DNA of 64,000 nucleotides from Neoroseomonas terrae. GTDB lineage: Bacteria > Pseudomonadota > Alphaproteobacteria > Acetobacterales > Acetobacteraceae. This document shows, piece after piece, positions 32,241 to 40,599 of the stretch. The notes beneath the pieces were generated by a model. That model did no database searches. It was given only the letters and a program-made list of their open reading frames with translations, and was not told the DNA's origin. Positions within the stretch are counted from its first letter, which is position 1. The number at the start of each line of letters is the position of its first letter. The stretch spans positions 1 to 64,000 of the forward strand of contig NZ_JAAEDI010000016.1 of NCBI RefSeq assembly GCF_018129025.1. The letters run 5' to 3'. Made by a program: the position numbers and the translations under genes.

Positions 32241-34241
32241 TTGGCCGATACGCGTGCGGTGACGGATACCGTCAATACCGATGTGGACGACATGGAGTTC
32301 GCCTCCGCCAGGCGCGAGCTTGGCGGATGGCAGGGCCATGCCTGGCGTATCTGCGCCGCCGTCTTCGTCTTCTGGCATCTTTGGATCCTGCTGGTCGAAC
32401 CGGTCGATCCGACCGTCTCGCGGGCGGTGCATGTCTTCGTCGGCGCCGCGCTCGGCTTCGCGCTGTTCGCGGCGCGCTCGACCGATACGCCAGGCACGCG
32501 CGTGCCGTGGTACGAGCTGCTGCTGATCGTGCCGGCGCTGCTGATTCCGCTGCACTACATCCTGGATGCCGACGGCATCGAGATGCGATCCTTCATGGGA
32601 CCGAACACGCAGGACCTGCTCGCGGCGGGCTTCGGCATCCTGTTGGTGCTGGAATTCGCGCGGCGTACCGCCGGCATCGTCATGCCGATCATCGCCATGG
32701 TCTTCATCGCCTATTGCTTCGTCGGACCCTGGATGCCGGGCATCCTGTTCCACCGGGGCGTGTCACTCGACCAGGCGCTGGTCGAGCTGTTCAACAACAA
32801 CGGCGTGCTCGGCACGATCGTTCAGGTCAGCGCCACCTTTATCATCATGTTCGTGGTCTTCGCGACCTTCCTGCAGACCTCGAAGGCCGGGGACTACTTC
32901 AATGACTTTGCCCTGGCGCTGGTCGGACGGCTGCGCGGCGGGCCTGCCAAGGTGACGGTCATCTCGGGCATCATGTTCGGCACCATCTCGGGTTCGGCGG
33001 TGGCGAATGTCGTCGCCTCCGGCGCCTTTACCATCCCGATGATGCGCCGCGTCGGCTACGACCGCGCGACCGCCGGTGCGGTGGAGGCGACGAGTTCGAC
33101 CGGCGGGCAGATCACGCCGCCGGTCATGGGGGCCGGCGCCTTCATCATGGCCGAGGTGCTGGGCATTCCCTACACCGAGATCGCGCTGGCCGGCTTGATC
33201 CCGGCGCTCCTGTTCTATGTTGCCAACTACATCCATTGCGACCTCAACGCCCGCAAGGCCGGCATCCGCGGCCTGCCGCGGGAGGAACTGCCGCGCTGGG
33301 CCCGTATCGCGCGCCACGCCTACATGGCCGCGCCGCTCGTGCTGCTGATCTGGATGCTGGTGCAGGGCTTCTCGCCCTTCCGTGCCGCGGCCTGGGGCAT
33401 CGCCGCCACGCTGACGATCATGCTCTGCACGACGCTCGTGCACCGCGTGACGCGCCAGGGGCAGAACCCGATCACCGCCGCCATCGGCGCCGTCACCGAG
33501 ACCGCCGCGGCGATCTACGCCACGCTGCACGGGTCGATGCGGGAGATGATGCAGCTTATCGCCGTCTGCGCCGCGGCGGGCATCGTCGCCGGCGCGATCG
33601 GCCTGACGGGCGTGGGCGGCCGCTTCGCGACGATGCTGCTCGATGTCGCCGGCACCTCGGCCTTCCTCGCGATGGTCTTCGCCATGCTGGTCGCGATCAT
33701 CCTCGGCATGGGGGTGCCGACCACCGCGGCCTATGCGATCGCGGGCGCGGTCGTCGCGCCGGGGCTGATCCGCATCGGCGTGCCGCCGCTGACGGCGCAC
33801 ATGTTCATCTTCTACTTCGCGATCCTGTCGGCGATCACGCCGCCGGTCGCGCTCGCCTCCTTCGCCGCGGCATCGATGGCCAGGGCGGATATGTGGAAGA
33901 CCAGCGTCATCGCGCTGAAGCTCGGCCTCGCCACTTTCATCGTGCCGTACATGTTCTGGATCTCGCCCGCCCTGCTGGCGCAGGGGCCGCTGGTCGAGAT
34001 CGTGCAGGCCTTCCTGACCGCCTCACTGGGGGTCTACCTGCTGGCCTGTGCGACCGAGGGCTGGATGCAGAACGGACCGCTGCCGCTGCCGCTACGCCTA
34101 GTGTCCGCCGTCGGTGGGCTGGGGCTGATGGTGCCGGAACTCTGGACCGATGTCGGCGGGCTCGTGGTGGCGGGGCTGCTGCTCTATCGGCAGCACCGAC
34201 TCTATCCGCAGGACATCGTGCCCGCGCTGCGGCGGGCCTGA
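32241..34241 (+). CDS. TRAP transporter permease, fused 4TM/12TM (TAXI type)
   Basis: About 666 residues from a TTG start at 32241, preceded by AAGGGGGCTGAAGCG; a GTG at 32190 without a binding site and an ATG at 32292 are alternatives. Roughly sixteen membrane spans: the small DctQ-like part first, then the large DctM-like part with SGSAVANVVASGAFTIP, SSTGGQITPPVMGAGAF and MGVPTTAAYAI, hallmark of TRAP permeases. It uses an ion gradient to import organic acids delivered by a TAXI binding protein. That protein is encoded tail to tail just to the right. Confidence 0.93.
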   Translation: MADTRAVTDTVNTDVDDMEFASARRELGGWQGHAWRICAAVFVFWHLWILLVEPVDPTVSRAVHVFVGAALGFALFAARSTDTPGTRVPWYELLLIVPALLIPLHYILDADGIEMRSFMGPNTQDLLAAGFGILLVLEFARRTAGIVMPIIAMVFIAYCFVGPWMPGILFHRGVSLDQALVELFNNNGVLGTIVQVSATFIIMFVVFATFLQTSKAGDYFNDFALALVGRLRGGPAKVTVISGIMFGTISGSAVANVVASGAFTIPMMRRVGYDRATAGAVEATSSTGGQITPPVMGAGAFIMAEVLGIPYTEIALAGLIPALLFYVANYIHCDLNARKAGIRGLPREELPRWARIARHAYMAAPLVLLIWMLVQGFSPFRAAAWGIAATLTIMLCTTLVHRVTRQGQNPITAAIGAVTETAAAIYATLHGSMREMMQLIAVCAAAGIVAGAIGLTGVGGRFATMLLDVAGTSAFLAMVFAMLVAIILGMGVPTTAAYAIAGAVVAPGLIRIGVPPLTAHMFIFYFAILSAITPPVALASFAAASMARADMWKTSVIALKLGLATFIVPYMFWISPALLAQGPLVEIVQAFLTASLGVYLLACATEGWMQNGPLPLPLRLVSAVGGLGLMVPELWTDVGGLVVAGLLLYRQHRLYPQDIVPALRRA

Positions 34242-34246
34242 TGAGA

Positions 34247-34272
34247 CGGCCGGGGCGTTGCCGCCCCGGCCG
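34247..34272. terminator. Bidirectional terminator between the two TRAP genes
   Basis: An 11-base-pair GC stem (CGGCCGGGGCG at 34247, CGCCCCGGCCG at 34262) with a TTGC loop fills the 37-base gap between convergent stops. No long T-run on either side, so efficiency is uncertain. Confidence 0.65.
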
Positions 34273-34278
34273 CTTCCT

Positions 34279-35271
34279 TCAGGCAAGCACCAGATTGTCC
34301 GGAATGGTCTGCCCGGCTTCACGCAGGTACCGCGCCGCGCCGGGGTGATAGGGCAGGAAGCTGTTCTTGCTCGCATTGGAGGCCAGGGTCTCCGACCCGG
34401 CCGCGATCGCCTGCTTCAGCCGCTCATTCTGGCCGAGCACTGCCTTCACCATCTCGTAGACGAGATCCTCGGGCAGCGATTTGTGGCCGATGGCGAAGTT
34501 GAACATGCCGACGACGCGCAGTTCCCGCCCCGCAGAGCGGTAGGTGCTCGCCGGCAGGGTTCCTGCGGAGAGTTCGGGGAAAGCGCGGGTCAGCTTCGCG
34601 ACTTCCTCGGCGGTGTAGTCGAGGAAATTCACCTCGCTCTGCGTCTCCGCCTCGCTGAAGGCGGGGATCGGCACGCCCGACGCAAACAGGAAGGCGTCGA
34701 GCAGCCCGTCCTGCAACTGGCCTGACATGTCGGAGCCCGACCCGTAGCGCACCGCCGCCGGCCGGTAGCCCAGCGCATCCATGATCAGCGGGAAGTACGT
34801 GCCCGGCGTGCCGCCGCGCGGCCCGACGCCGATGTTCTTGCCCGCGAGCTGGGACATCTGCGTGATGCCGCTGCGCTTCAGCGAGATGCCGTGGAAGGGC
34901 GTGTCGTACATCGGGAACAGCGCCCGGATGTCATTGAACTTGTTGCCCTGGGTCCAGGCACCCTGGCCGTTCCAGGCCTGAAGCGCCACGCCCATCGTGG
35001 TCATGCCGATCTCGACCTCGCGGCGCTGGACCAGGATGATGTTCTGGTTCGGCCCCTGCGTCGTGCGGTAGGAGATGTTGACCCCCGTCGCCTCCTGCAC
35101 GAGCTGGCCCCAAGCGGGGCCGTACAGTGCATAGGTGCCGCCCGGTGCGGCGGTGCCCATGTTGAGCGCGCGTGGCCAGGACGCGTTGCGCGGCTGGGCA
35201 TGGGCGGCGCGAAGCAGCCCGCCGGCCGTGAGGCCGAAGGCGGCCCCCGCCAGCATGTGACGGCGTTGCAT
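34279..35271 (-). CDS. TAXI-family TRAP transporter binding protein
   Basis: 330 residues with a signal peptide (RRHMLAGAAFGLTAGGLLRAAHAQ). NMGTAAPGGTYALYGPAWG and FHGISLKRSGI are typical of the TAXI/IMP family (PF16868), periplasmic receptors for dicarboxylates such as 2-oxoglutarate or of glutamate-like ligands. Ligand unknown. GATCAGACC precedes the ATG with GGGAGGA further up. It is convergent with its presumed permease rather than cotranscribed, which is not the common layout. Confidence 0.9.
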   Translation of the reverse strand: MQRRHMLAGAAFGLTAGGLLRAAHAQPRNASWPRALNMGTAAPGGTYALYGPAWGQLVQEATGVNISYRTTQGPNQNIILVQRREVEIGMTTMGVALQAWNGQGAWTQGNKFNDIRALFPMYDTPFHGISLKRSGITQMSQLAGKNIGVGPRGGTPGTYFPLIMDALGYRPAAVRYGSGSDMSGQLQDGLLDAFLFASGVPIPAFSEAETQSEVNFLDYTAEEVAKLTRAFPELSAGTLPASTYRSAGRELRVVGMFNFAIGHKSLPEDLVYEMVKAVLGQNERLKQAIAAGSETLASNASKNSFLPYHPGAARYLREAGQTIPDNLVLA

Positions 35272-35375
35272 GGTCTGATCCTCCCGAGCGTTGATTGACC
35301 ATCGTCTTCATGCCCGAAGCCGGAGCCGCCTTGCAAACGCGCGACGGTTGCATAGTGCCGGCGGCGATGCGCGGA

Positions 35376-36038
35376 TCAGCCGAAGACTTCAGTCCACGCC
35401 CCCTGCAGGGCCGCGTCCGCCTCGTCCATGGTGGCGGGCACGCCCTGCGCGTGGAGGCTCGTGACCCCGTGCTCCGCGATGCCGCAGGGCACGATGCCGC
35501 CGAAGTGCGACAGGTCCGGGTCGACGTTCAGCGCGATGCCGTGCCAGGTCACCCAGCGCGTGACGCGCACGCCGATGGCCGCGATCTTGTCCTCGGTGCC
35601 GGCGGCACGGTTCGCAACCCACAGCCCGACCCGGCCCTCCCGGCGCTCCGCACGGATGTTGAATCGGTCCAGCGCCCGGATCAGCCATTCCTCGAGCCCA
35701 TGGACATAGGCCCGGATGTCCCGCGGCGGGACCGAGCCATGGGCATGGTTCAGGTCGAGCATGACATAGCCGGTCCGCTGCCCCGGCCCGTGATAGGTCC
35801 ATTGCCCACCGCGGCCCGCCGCGAAGACCGGGAAGCGCGAATCGCGCAGATCCTCGGGTCGGGCGGAGGTTCCGGCAGTGTAGGTTGGGTCGTGCTCGAC
35901 CAGCCAGACGCGCTCGGCGGCGGTGCCGGCACGGATGGCGGCGACGTGGGCCTCCATGGCTTCCAGCGCCCCGGCATAGGGGGTGCGGCCATCGGTGACG
36001 ATCCAGTCGAGGGGGTGTGTTGCTGACGGCGCGGTCAT
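35376..36038 (-). CDS. lipB: Octanoyltransferase (lipoate biosynthesis)
   Basis: 220 residues. [20 protein letters not shown] is the conserved substrate-binding loop; the catalytic Lys lies in [13 protein letters not shown] and the Cys in [14 protein letters not shown]. It moves octanoate from acyl carrier protein to lipoyl domains of 2-oxo acid dehydrogenases; LipA then inserts sulfur. It is divergent from the tRNA-Leu gene, whose 5' end lies 30 bases upstream. Confidence 0.95.
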   Translation of the reverse strand: MTAPSATHPLDWIVTDGRTPYAGALEAMEAHVAAIRAGTAAERVWLVEHDPTYTAGTSARPEDLRDSRFPVFAAGRGGQWTYHGPGQRTGYVMLDLNHAHGSVPPRDIRAYVHGLEEWLIRALDRFNIRAERREGRVGLWVANRAAGTEDKIAAIGVRVTRWVTWHGIALNVDPDLSHFGGIVPCGIAEHGVTSLHAQGVPATMDEADAALQGAWTEVFG

Positions 36039-36068
36039 GGGTTATACGCCGCGCCCTCTACCCGGTTT

Positions 36069-36154
36069 GCGGTCGTGGCGGAATGGTAGACGCGCCAGCT
36101 TGAGGTGCTGGTAGGGGCAACCCTGTGGAAGTTCGAATCTTCTCGACCGCACCA
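36069..36154 (+). tRNA. tRNA-Leu (anticodon GAG), CCA encoded
   Basis: A full cloverleaf: acceptor GCGGTCG with CGACCGC, anticodon stem CCAGC/GCTGG enclosing TTGAGGT (anticodon GAG, codons CUC/CUU), a long class II variable arm (TAGGGGCAACCCTGTG region), T-loop TTCGAAT, discriminator A and encoded CCA at 36152-36154. A long variable arm and A73 are leucine identity features. Confidence 0.96.
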
Positions 36155-36545
36155 TCCGACGAAGCCAAGGCACTGGCTTGGCGCAATCACGCCAATCCGG
36201 CGCGTACGGTTGCGACAACAGTTCCCACATTGGGCGTATGCTGCTGAGATCCGATGCGATCGAATCTGACGCACGAAGCCGCCTCCGAGTGCCTTTCGCA
36301 ATATCCGTGAGGCGAGGCCGCGACGGGCCCGGACGGTCCCAAATCATGACCCGGGCCAACCCGGCGCGGCCCCTTTGAGCGAGCCCCAGTAGGCCGGACA
36401 TCACACGCACAACGGCGTCGGTAGGCAGTTCAATCGTTGCATTAGGGACATTCTCAGCACGAACGTCGTGCCTCCCTACATGATCGTTGCGCGCATAGCT
36501 CGCCTTCCTCCCGATTTTTCTTCTGCTATCCGCACCAGCTGATCG
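36155..36545. other. Gene-poor tRNA-Leu 3' flank
   Basis: 391 bases without a supported gene. A 6-base-pair hairpin (GCCAAG at 36164, CTTGGC at 36177) follows the tRNA and may mark its 3' end. The right part (36470-36540) is noticeably poorer in G+C than the rest of the window. Minus-strand open frames here partly translate the tRNA in reverse and are artefacts. No direct repeat of the tRNA 3' end was seen. Confidence 0.55.
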
Positions 36546-36941
36546 TCACTGTCCGTATTGCTCATCGCTGACCTGCTCCATCCAATCGACGGGCGAGCCA
36601 TTGAGCTTCTCCTGGACAGCGATGTGGCTCATGGCCGTGGCCGGGCTGGCGCCGTGCCAGTGCTTTTCGCCAGGCTCGAACCAGACGACATCGCCGGGCC
36701 GGATTTCTTCGACGGCGCCACCCTCGCGCTGCACCCGGCCGAGGCCCGTCATGACGATGAGGGTCTGGCCGAGCGGGTGCGTGTGCCAGGCGGTGCGTGC
36801 GCCCGGCTCGAAGGTGACGAGCGCGCCGGCAACGCGGGCGGGCTCGGGCGGGCTGAACAGCGGATCGACGCGCACAGTGCCGGTGAACCACTCGGCCGGC
36901 CCCTTGCCGGACGCCTGTGTGCCGCTGCGGACGATGTTCAT
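36546..36941 (-). CDS. Small cupin-domain protein
   Basis: 131 residues. A single cupin barrel: [18 protein letters not shown] (first HxH motif) and [16 protein letters not shown] (second His motif), typical of the quercetinase/mandelonitrile-lyase-like small cupins often paired with carboxymuconolactone decarboxylase genes. Metal binding expected; reaction unknown. No partner gene is seen nearby; the neighbour is a broken dehydrogenase. Confidence 0.82.
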   Translation of the reverse strand: MNIVRSGTQASGKGPAEWFTGTVRVDPLFSPPEPARVAGALVTFEPGARTAWHTHPLGQTLIVMTGLGRVQREGGAVEEIRPGDVVWFEPGEKHWHGASPATAMSHIAVQEKLNGSPVDWMEQVSDEQYGQ

Positions 36942-37026
36942 GGTGAAGTCCTATTTTAAGAGAGGGGCGCGGGAAGCCGGCCTGCGGGATCAGCAAGATA
37001 TGGGGTCGGCGCTGAAGGCTATCTCC

Positions 37027-37256
37027 TCAGGTAACTGTGAAGCCGCCGTCGACCGGCAGCGCGACACCGACCACGAAGCTGGCCGCCGGGCTGCACAGCC
37101 AGAGCACCGCCGCGACGACTTCCTCCGCCCGACCGAGGCGTCCGATCGGCTGCGCCTTCATGATCTCGGCCATCGCTTCCGACTGGCCTTCCAGCATGGT
37201 CTGCACCATCGGGGTATCGATGACACCGGGGCAGACCGCGTTGACGGCTGACGGTG
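37027..37256 (-). pseudogene. Short-chain dehydrogenase, C-terminal remnant
   Basis: The last ~73 residues of an SDR enzyme are clean (VNAVCPGVIDTPMV, IGRLGRAEEVVAAVLWL, VGVALPVDGGFTV, then TGA). Upstream of residue VNAV (base 37245) the frame stays open to 37539 but turns into nonsense: no Rossmann GxxxGIG, no YxxxK. So roughly 170 N-terminal residues are missing. The break lies next to a second truncated gene on the other strand. Confidence 0.8.
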
Positions 37257-37290
37257 CCGGCGCTCTCGCAACAGGGCGGTTCCGCCACGC

Positions 37291-37461
37291 ATGGCGGCGC
37301 TGGTCGCCGTAGGAATCACGCTGCAACCACGCGGCCGGGATCGCTACGGCAGACTGCCGGCCCGCGTGCGGGACCAGCGTGGACGGAAGGTGGCCACGGT
37401 GCTGATTCGCGAGGGCTTGGCGGAGGCATACGACGGTCGAGGCCCGCGGCCCCGCTGGTGA
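37291..37461 (+). pseudogene. Thermonuclease-type (SNase) C-terminal remnant
   Basis: A 56-codon frame ending TGA at 37461 reads GRDRYGRLPARVRDQRGRKV and then ATVLIREGLAEAYDGRG, PRPRW, which matches the final strands and helix of staphylococcal-nuclease-like proteins (the RDxYGR and LVxxGLAxxY pattern). The N-terminal two-thirds, with the other catalytic Arg/Asp/Glu residues, is absent. The frame is too short for most gene callers. Its 5' side abuts the truncated SDR, so one rearrangement may have broken both. Confidence 0.6.
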
Positions 37462-37604
37462 GGCTAACACCCTCGCGGACGGCCAGTCCGCCGTCACCTC
37501 GGGCAACGAGCCCGGCCCGGCGAATGCCTCCCGGCGCAACCGGAAACCAGCTCAATGCGTTACCCGGCCGGCCTCGCGATGCTCCGAGGCGGAGGGACAT
37601 TGTT

Positions 37605-37682
37605 ATGGGACGCGGAATTCTTCTATGGCTGCTGGGGATCCCCATCCCCGTGATCATCATTCTCCTGCTTCTCTTCAGATGA
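37605..37682 (+). CDS. 25-residue membrane peptide coupled to the next gene
   Basis: MGRGILLWLLGIPIPVIII plus LLLLFR: one hydrophobic helix with basic ends. GGCGGAGGGA lies about eight bases before the ATG, and the stop overlaps the following start as ATGA (37679), so it is placed like a real cotranslated gene. Similar one-helix peptides with an MGRGxxLWLLGxPxP start occur as small hypothetical proteins in other alphaproteobacteria, as far as I recall. Function unknown. Too short for standard gene finding. Confidence 0.7.
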   Translation: MGRGILLWLLGIPIPVIIILLLLFR

Positions 37683-38539
37683 GCGCGCATCGCCCCGTGG
37701 CGCCCACTGTGGCAGGGACAGTCGAAAGCGACGTCTCGGCCGTATCGTGGGCTGCCATCATCGCGGGCGGCCTCACGGCCGTCGCGGCAACGCTGATCCT
37801 GACGATGGTGAGCGCGGGGGTGGGCTTCGCCTCGATCTCCCCGTGGAGCGGAGAGGGAGCTGCCGCGTCGACCATCGCCATCGGATCGGTGGTTGCGCTC
37901 GTCATCGTCCAGTGGATCTCGTCGGGCCTGGGTGGCTATGTCGCTGGGCGGCTGCGGACCACATGGACCGGCTTGCATCGGGACGAGGTGTTCTTCCGCG
38001 ATACAGTGCACGGCCTCCTCGCCTGGGCTTTGGCGACCGTCCTGGGCATCCTGCTCGCGAGTTCCGCGCTGACGAGCCTCGTGGGCGCCGGGGCGCGGGG
38101 CGCCGCCGCAGTCTCGCAGGGTGCGGTCTCGGCCGCGGCGTCAGCAGTCGGGCCTGTGAGCCAATACGACCTTGATACGCTCCTGCGCCCTGCACGACCC
38201 GGCGCGACGCCGAGCGCCGGAGAGCTTCCCGACGTCGGCCCGGAAGTGATGCGCATACTGGCCAACGGCATCACGGCGGGGGATGTGCCATCAGGTGACC
38301 GCGACTACCTGGCGCAGATCGTTGCCGCACGATCGGAAATTTCGGCGGCGGATGCGCGCCAGCGCGTGGATGCGGCCGTGGAGCGCGCCAAACAGGCAGC
38401 GGTGCGGGCGCAGGAGGCGGCGGATACCGCGCGGAAGACCGCGGCGACCCTGGCGCTTCTGGGGGCGCTGGCGCTTCTCATCGGCGCGTTTATCGCCAGC
38501 GCAGCTGCCGCCTATGGCGGGCAACTGCGCGACGAGTAG
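37679..38539 (+). CDS. Conserved membrane protein, unknown function
   Basis: 286 residues; the ATG at 37679 overlaps the micropeptide stop by four bases. Membrane spans lie near residues 22-45, 60-80 and 103-125, and a final one near 255-278. Between the third and last lies a long soluble stretch: an Ala/Gly-rich linker and then a helical, Ala/Arg/Gln-rich coiled segment (DAAVERAKQAAVRAQEAADT). The DVSAVSWAAIIAGGL start recurs in alphaproteobacterial hypothetical membrane proteins. No catalytic motif seen. Confidence 0.7.
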   Translation: MSAHRPVAPTVAGTVESDVSAVSWAAIIAGGLTAVAATLILTMVSAGVGFASISPWSGEGAAASTIAIGSVVALVIVQWISSGLGGYVAGRLRTTWTGLHRDEVFFRDTVHGLLAWALATVLGILLASSALTSLVGAGARGAAAVSQGAVSAAASAVGPVSQYDLDTLLRPARPGATPSAGELPDVGPEVMRILANGITAGDVPSGDRDYLAQIVAARSEISAADARQRVDAAVERAKQAAVRAQEAADTARKTAATLALLGALALLIGAFIASAAAAYGGQLRDE

Positions 38540-39036
38540 GGAGCTGACGCATCGCCATATCAATTCGGCGGTGCGAGCAGCAGAGCAGTTCGTGACTGCG
38601 GATGAGGAGGGCCGGCTGTGCCTCCTCATCATGCCTCCGCCGGCACGGCAACGGCATGGCTCGGAAGTCGAAGCGGAGGCGCCGCGATCCTCATCCACAT
38701 CTCCGAGGGTACGCACTCGCCGAGTGGCGGGATTTGAAGAAACGGACAGCCCCGGACGAATCCGTTGCCGCCAGTTAGGGCGAAAGCCCGGATCGCAAAC
38801 CCGGTGACTCGTCCGACACAGCCGTAACGGTAGCGCACCTTCTTTCAGCGCACTCGAGGATTCTGCCCCCTATTCAAAGCCGTGCTCCGGGTGCGCTGAT
38901 TCACGATGCCGCCGAACAGACCCTGCACCAAAGCCCCCGGCTGATTGCAATCTAAAGGAGGTGGCGGCAGAGCATGTTTGGGCCGCTGTTCCGGGCAAGT
39001 GTTTCGGCGCGCTGGCCGTCAGGAGAGATTGAAAGA
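38540..39036. other. Gap before the Bug receptor gene
   Basis: 497 bases without a supported gene. It contains a perfect 10-base-pair inverted repeat (GATGAGGAGG at 38601, CCTCCTCATC at 38621), a 10-base palindrome at 38943, and an unused strong binding site AAAGGAGG at 38954. Open frames reading through are compositionally random. Confidence 0.5.
38943..38952. promoter_or_regulatory. Palindrome GATTGCAATC, possible operator
   Basis: A perfect 10-base dyad 85 bases before the Bug receptor start, in AT-leaning sequence. Such short dyads are typical half-to-full operator sizes, but no regulator gene is adjacent. Low certainty. Confidence 0.25.
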
Positions 39037-40032
39037 ATGATGGATTCCAGTACCTCGCGCCGCCGGCTGTTCACCGGTGCGACGGGCTTTGTCGCAGCGT
39101 CCTTCTTTCCGGCTGATGCCCGGGCGCAGGCCGGCTATCCGGATCGGCCGATCACGCTCGTGGATGGCTTCGTGCCGGGCGGCGGCAGTGACATTGTGGC
39201 GCGTCTGCTGGCGTCGAAGCTGCGCTCCGAATTGGGGCAGCCAGTGGTCGTGGAGAATCGTCCGGGTGCCAGCGGCACAGTCGCCATGGCGGGCGTGCTT
39301 CGCTCGCGGCCCGATGGCTACACTCTGGCTATCGGCACGATCAGCTCGCTATCGGTGCTGCCGCAGGTGATGGCGCACAAGCCCTACGATCCGTTGGCCG
39401 ACCTCACGCCCATACTCCTGGTAGCTTCCGTGCCACAGGTGGTCGTGGTGAACGAGAACTCGCCCTTCCGCACCTTGAGAGAGTTGCTCGACTACGCGAA
39501 GGCCAATCCTAGCAAGCTGAACTTCGCTTCATCCGGTATCGCGACTTCCCAGCATCTCGCGGGCGAGCTTCTCGCCCGTGCGGCTGGCGTCGAGATGACC
39601 CATGTTCCCTACCGCGGCAGCGGTCAGGCTCTTGCCGATCTGATGGCGGGCCAGGTCGACCTCAACGTCGATACCCTGCCGACCAACCTGCCGCATATCC
39701 GTGGCGGCAAGCTGCGCGCCTTGGCGGTTACCACGCCCGAGCGCGTGGAGTGGCTTCCCGATGTGGCGACGGTGGCTGAACTCGGCTTTCCCGGCTTTGA
39801 CCGCAAGGTCTGGTACATGATCGTCGGGCCTGCCGGTCTTCCTGCGCCGATCGTAAACCGATTGGCCTCGGCGCTGAACGCCGCGCTCGCGGCGCCGGAG
39901 GTTGCCCAGCGCCTCCGCGAAAGTGGCTTCATGCTCGGCGGCGGAACGCCTGCCTCGGCGGCGGCCTTGCTGCGCACCGAGAATGAAAGCAACGCGGCGA
40001 TCGCCCGTGCGGCCAGTATCAGCGTCGACTGA
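39037..40032 (+). CDS. Bug-family (TctC) periplasmic receptor
   Basis: 331 residues. Twin-arginine-like signal (SRRRLFTGATGFVAASFFPADARAQ) then YPDRPITLVDGFVPGGGSDIVAR, the diagnostic Bug start, and ENRPGASGTVA and HVPYRGSGQALADLMAGQVD. Bug proteins bind carboxylates for tripartite tricarboxylate transporters, but no tctA/tctB lies nearby, so this is an orphan receptor as is common for the family. ATG 39037 follows AGGAGAG; an upstream in-frame ATG (38974) also has GGAGG behind it but would add an atypical leader. Confidence 0.92.
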   Translation: MMDSSTSRRRLFTGATGFVAASFFPADARAQAGYPDRPITLVDGFVPGGGSDIVARLLASKLRSELGQPVVVENRPGASGTVAMAGVLRSRPDGYTLAIGTISSLSVLPQVMAHKPYDPLADLTPILLVASVPQVVVVNENSPFRTLRELLDYAKANPSKLNFASSGIATSQHLAGELLARAAGVEMTHVPYRGSGQALADLMAGQVDLNVDTLPTNLPHIRGGKLRALAVTTPERVEWLPDVATVAELGFPGFDRKVWYMIVGPAGLPAPIVNRLASALNAALAAPEVAQRLRESGFMLGGGTPASAAALLRTENESNAAIARAASISVD

Positions 40033-40123
40033 GGTCATCCCTCAACCGGACGGCCGGCGCCCCATCCTGGGCCTGTCGCGCCGGCTTCCCTGCCAGTGCC
40101 GGGAACGTCATGGATTGCGGCGT

Positions 40124-40522
40124 TCAGGAGGTCGTGCCTGGTCGGCGGGCGCGCCGGAAGTGCGATCCGCGCAACTCTGGTTGCGCCAACGCGCGCTCGG
40201 CGGCTTCACGCTCATGCTCTGGGGCGAGGCTCGCCTTCGCAGCCGCGATCACCACCGCGAGCACCGTGTCGCCCTCCGTCGCGGCGCGGCTGCGGGCGAC
40301 GAAGGCCGCGCGCTCCGGTCCGCTCATGGCCGGCAGCATGTGCGAGAGAATCGCCTGGGCGCGATCGAGAGGGATCGCCGCCAGCATGCGCCCTTCGAGC
40401 GTGCCGAGTTCATCCTCGGTCAGCATGCTCTCCAGCAGCCGCAGCAGGGTGGCGGGCTGCGGCAGCGGGCCGAACAGGTCTTCCCGCGATGGAGGCGGGC
40501 GGTTGTCGTTCATGATCTGCAT
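40124..40522 (-). CDS. Small helical protein of unknown function
   Basis: 132 residues from ATG 40522 (AAGGTGACGACC upstream). Not recognised. It is mostly helical (LLRLLESMLTEDELGTLEG, AERALAQPEL) with a basic end ([10 protein letters not shown]), no cysteine and no signal peptide. It lies 77 bases downstream of the cytochrome c gene on the same strand and may be cotranscribed with it. Confidence 0.6.
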   Translation of the reverse strand: MQIMNDNRPPPSREDLFGPLPQPATLLRLLESMLTEDELGTLEGRMLAAIPLDRAQAILSHMLPAMSGPERAAFVARSRAATEGDTVLAVVIAAAKASLAPEHEREAAERALAQPELRGSHFRRARRPGTTS

Positions 40523-40599
40523 GGTCGTCACCTTGGAAACCGTGCGGATTCCGTGGGACCGGCTGCCGCGCCACACGTCGCGGCAGCGGGCGCGTCGCA

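Noticed and set aside
36042-36410. 122-codon minus-strand frame near the tRNA
   Set aside because: Its end translates the reverse complement of tRNA-Leu, a known false-gene pattern.
38283-38807. Open frame running past the membrane-protein gene
   Set aside because: First half is out of frame with a real gene; second half is compositionally random.
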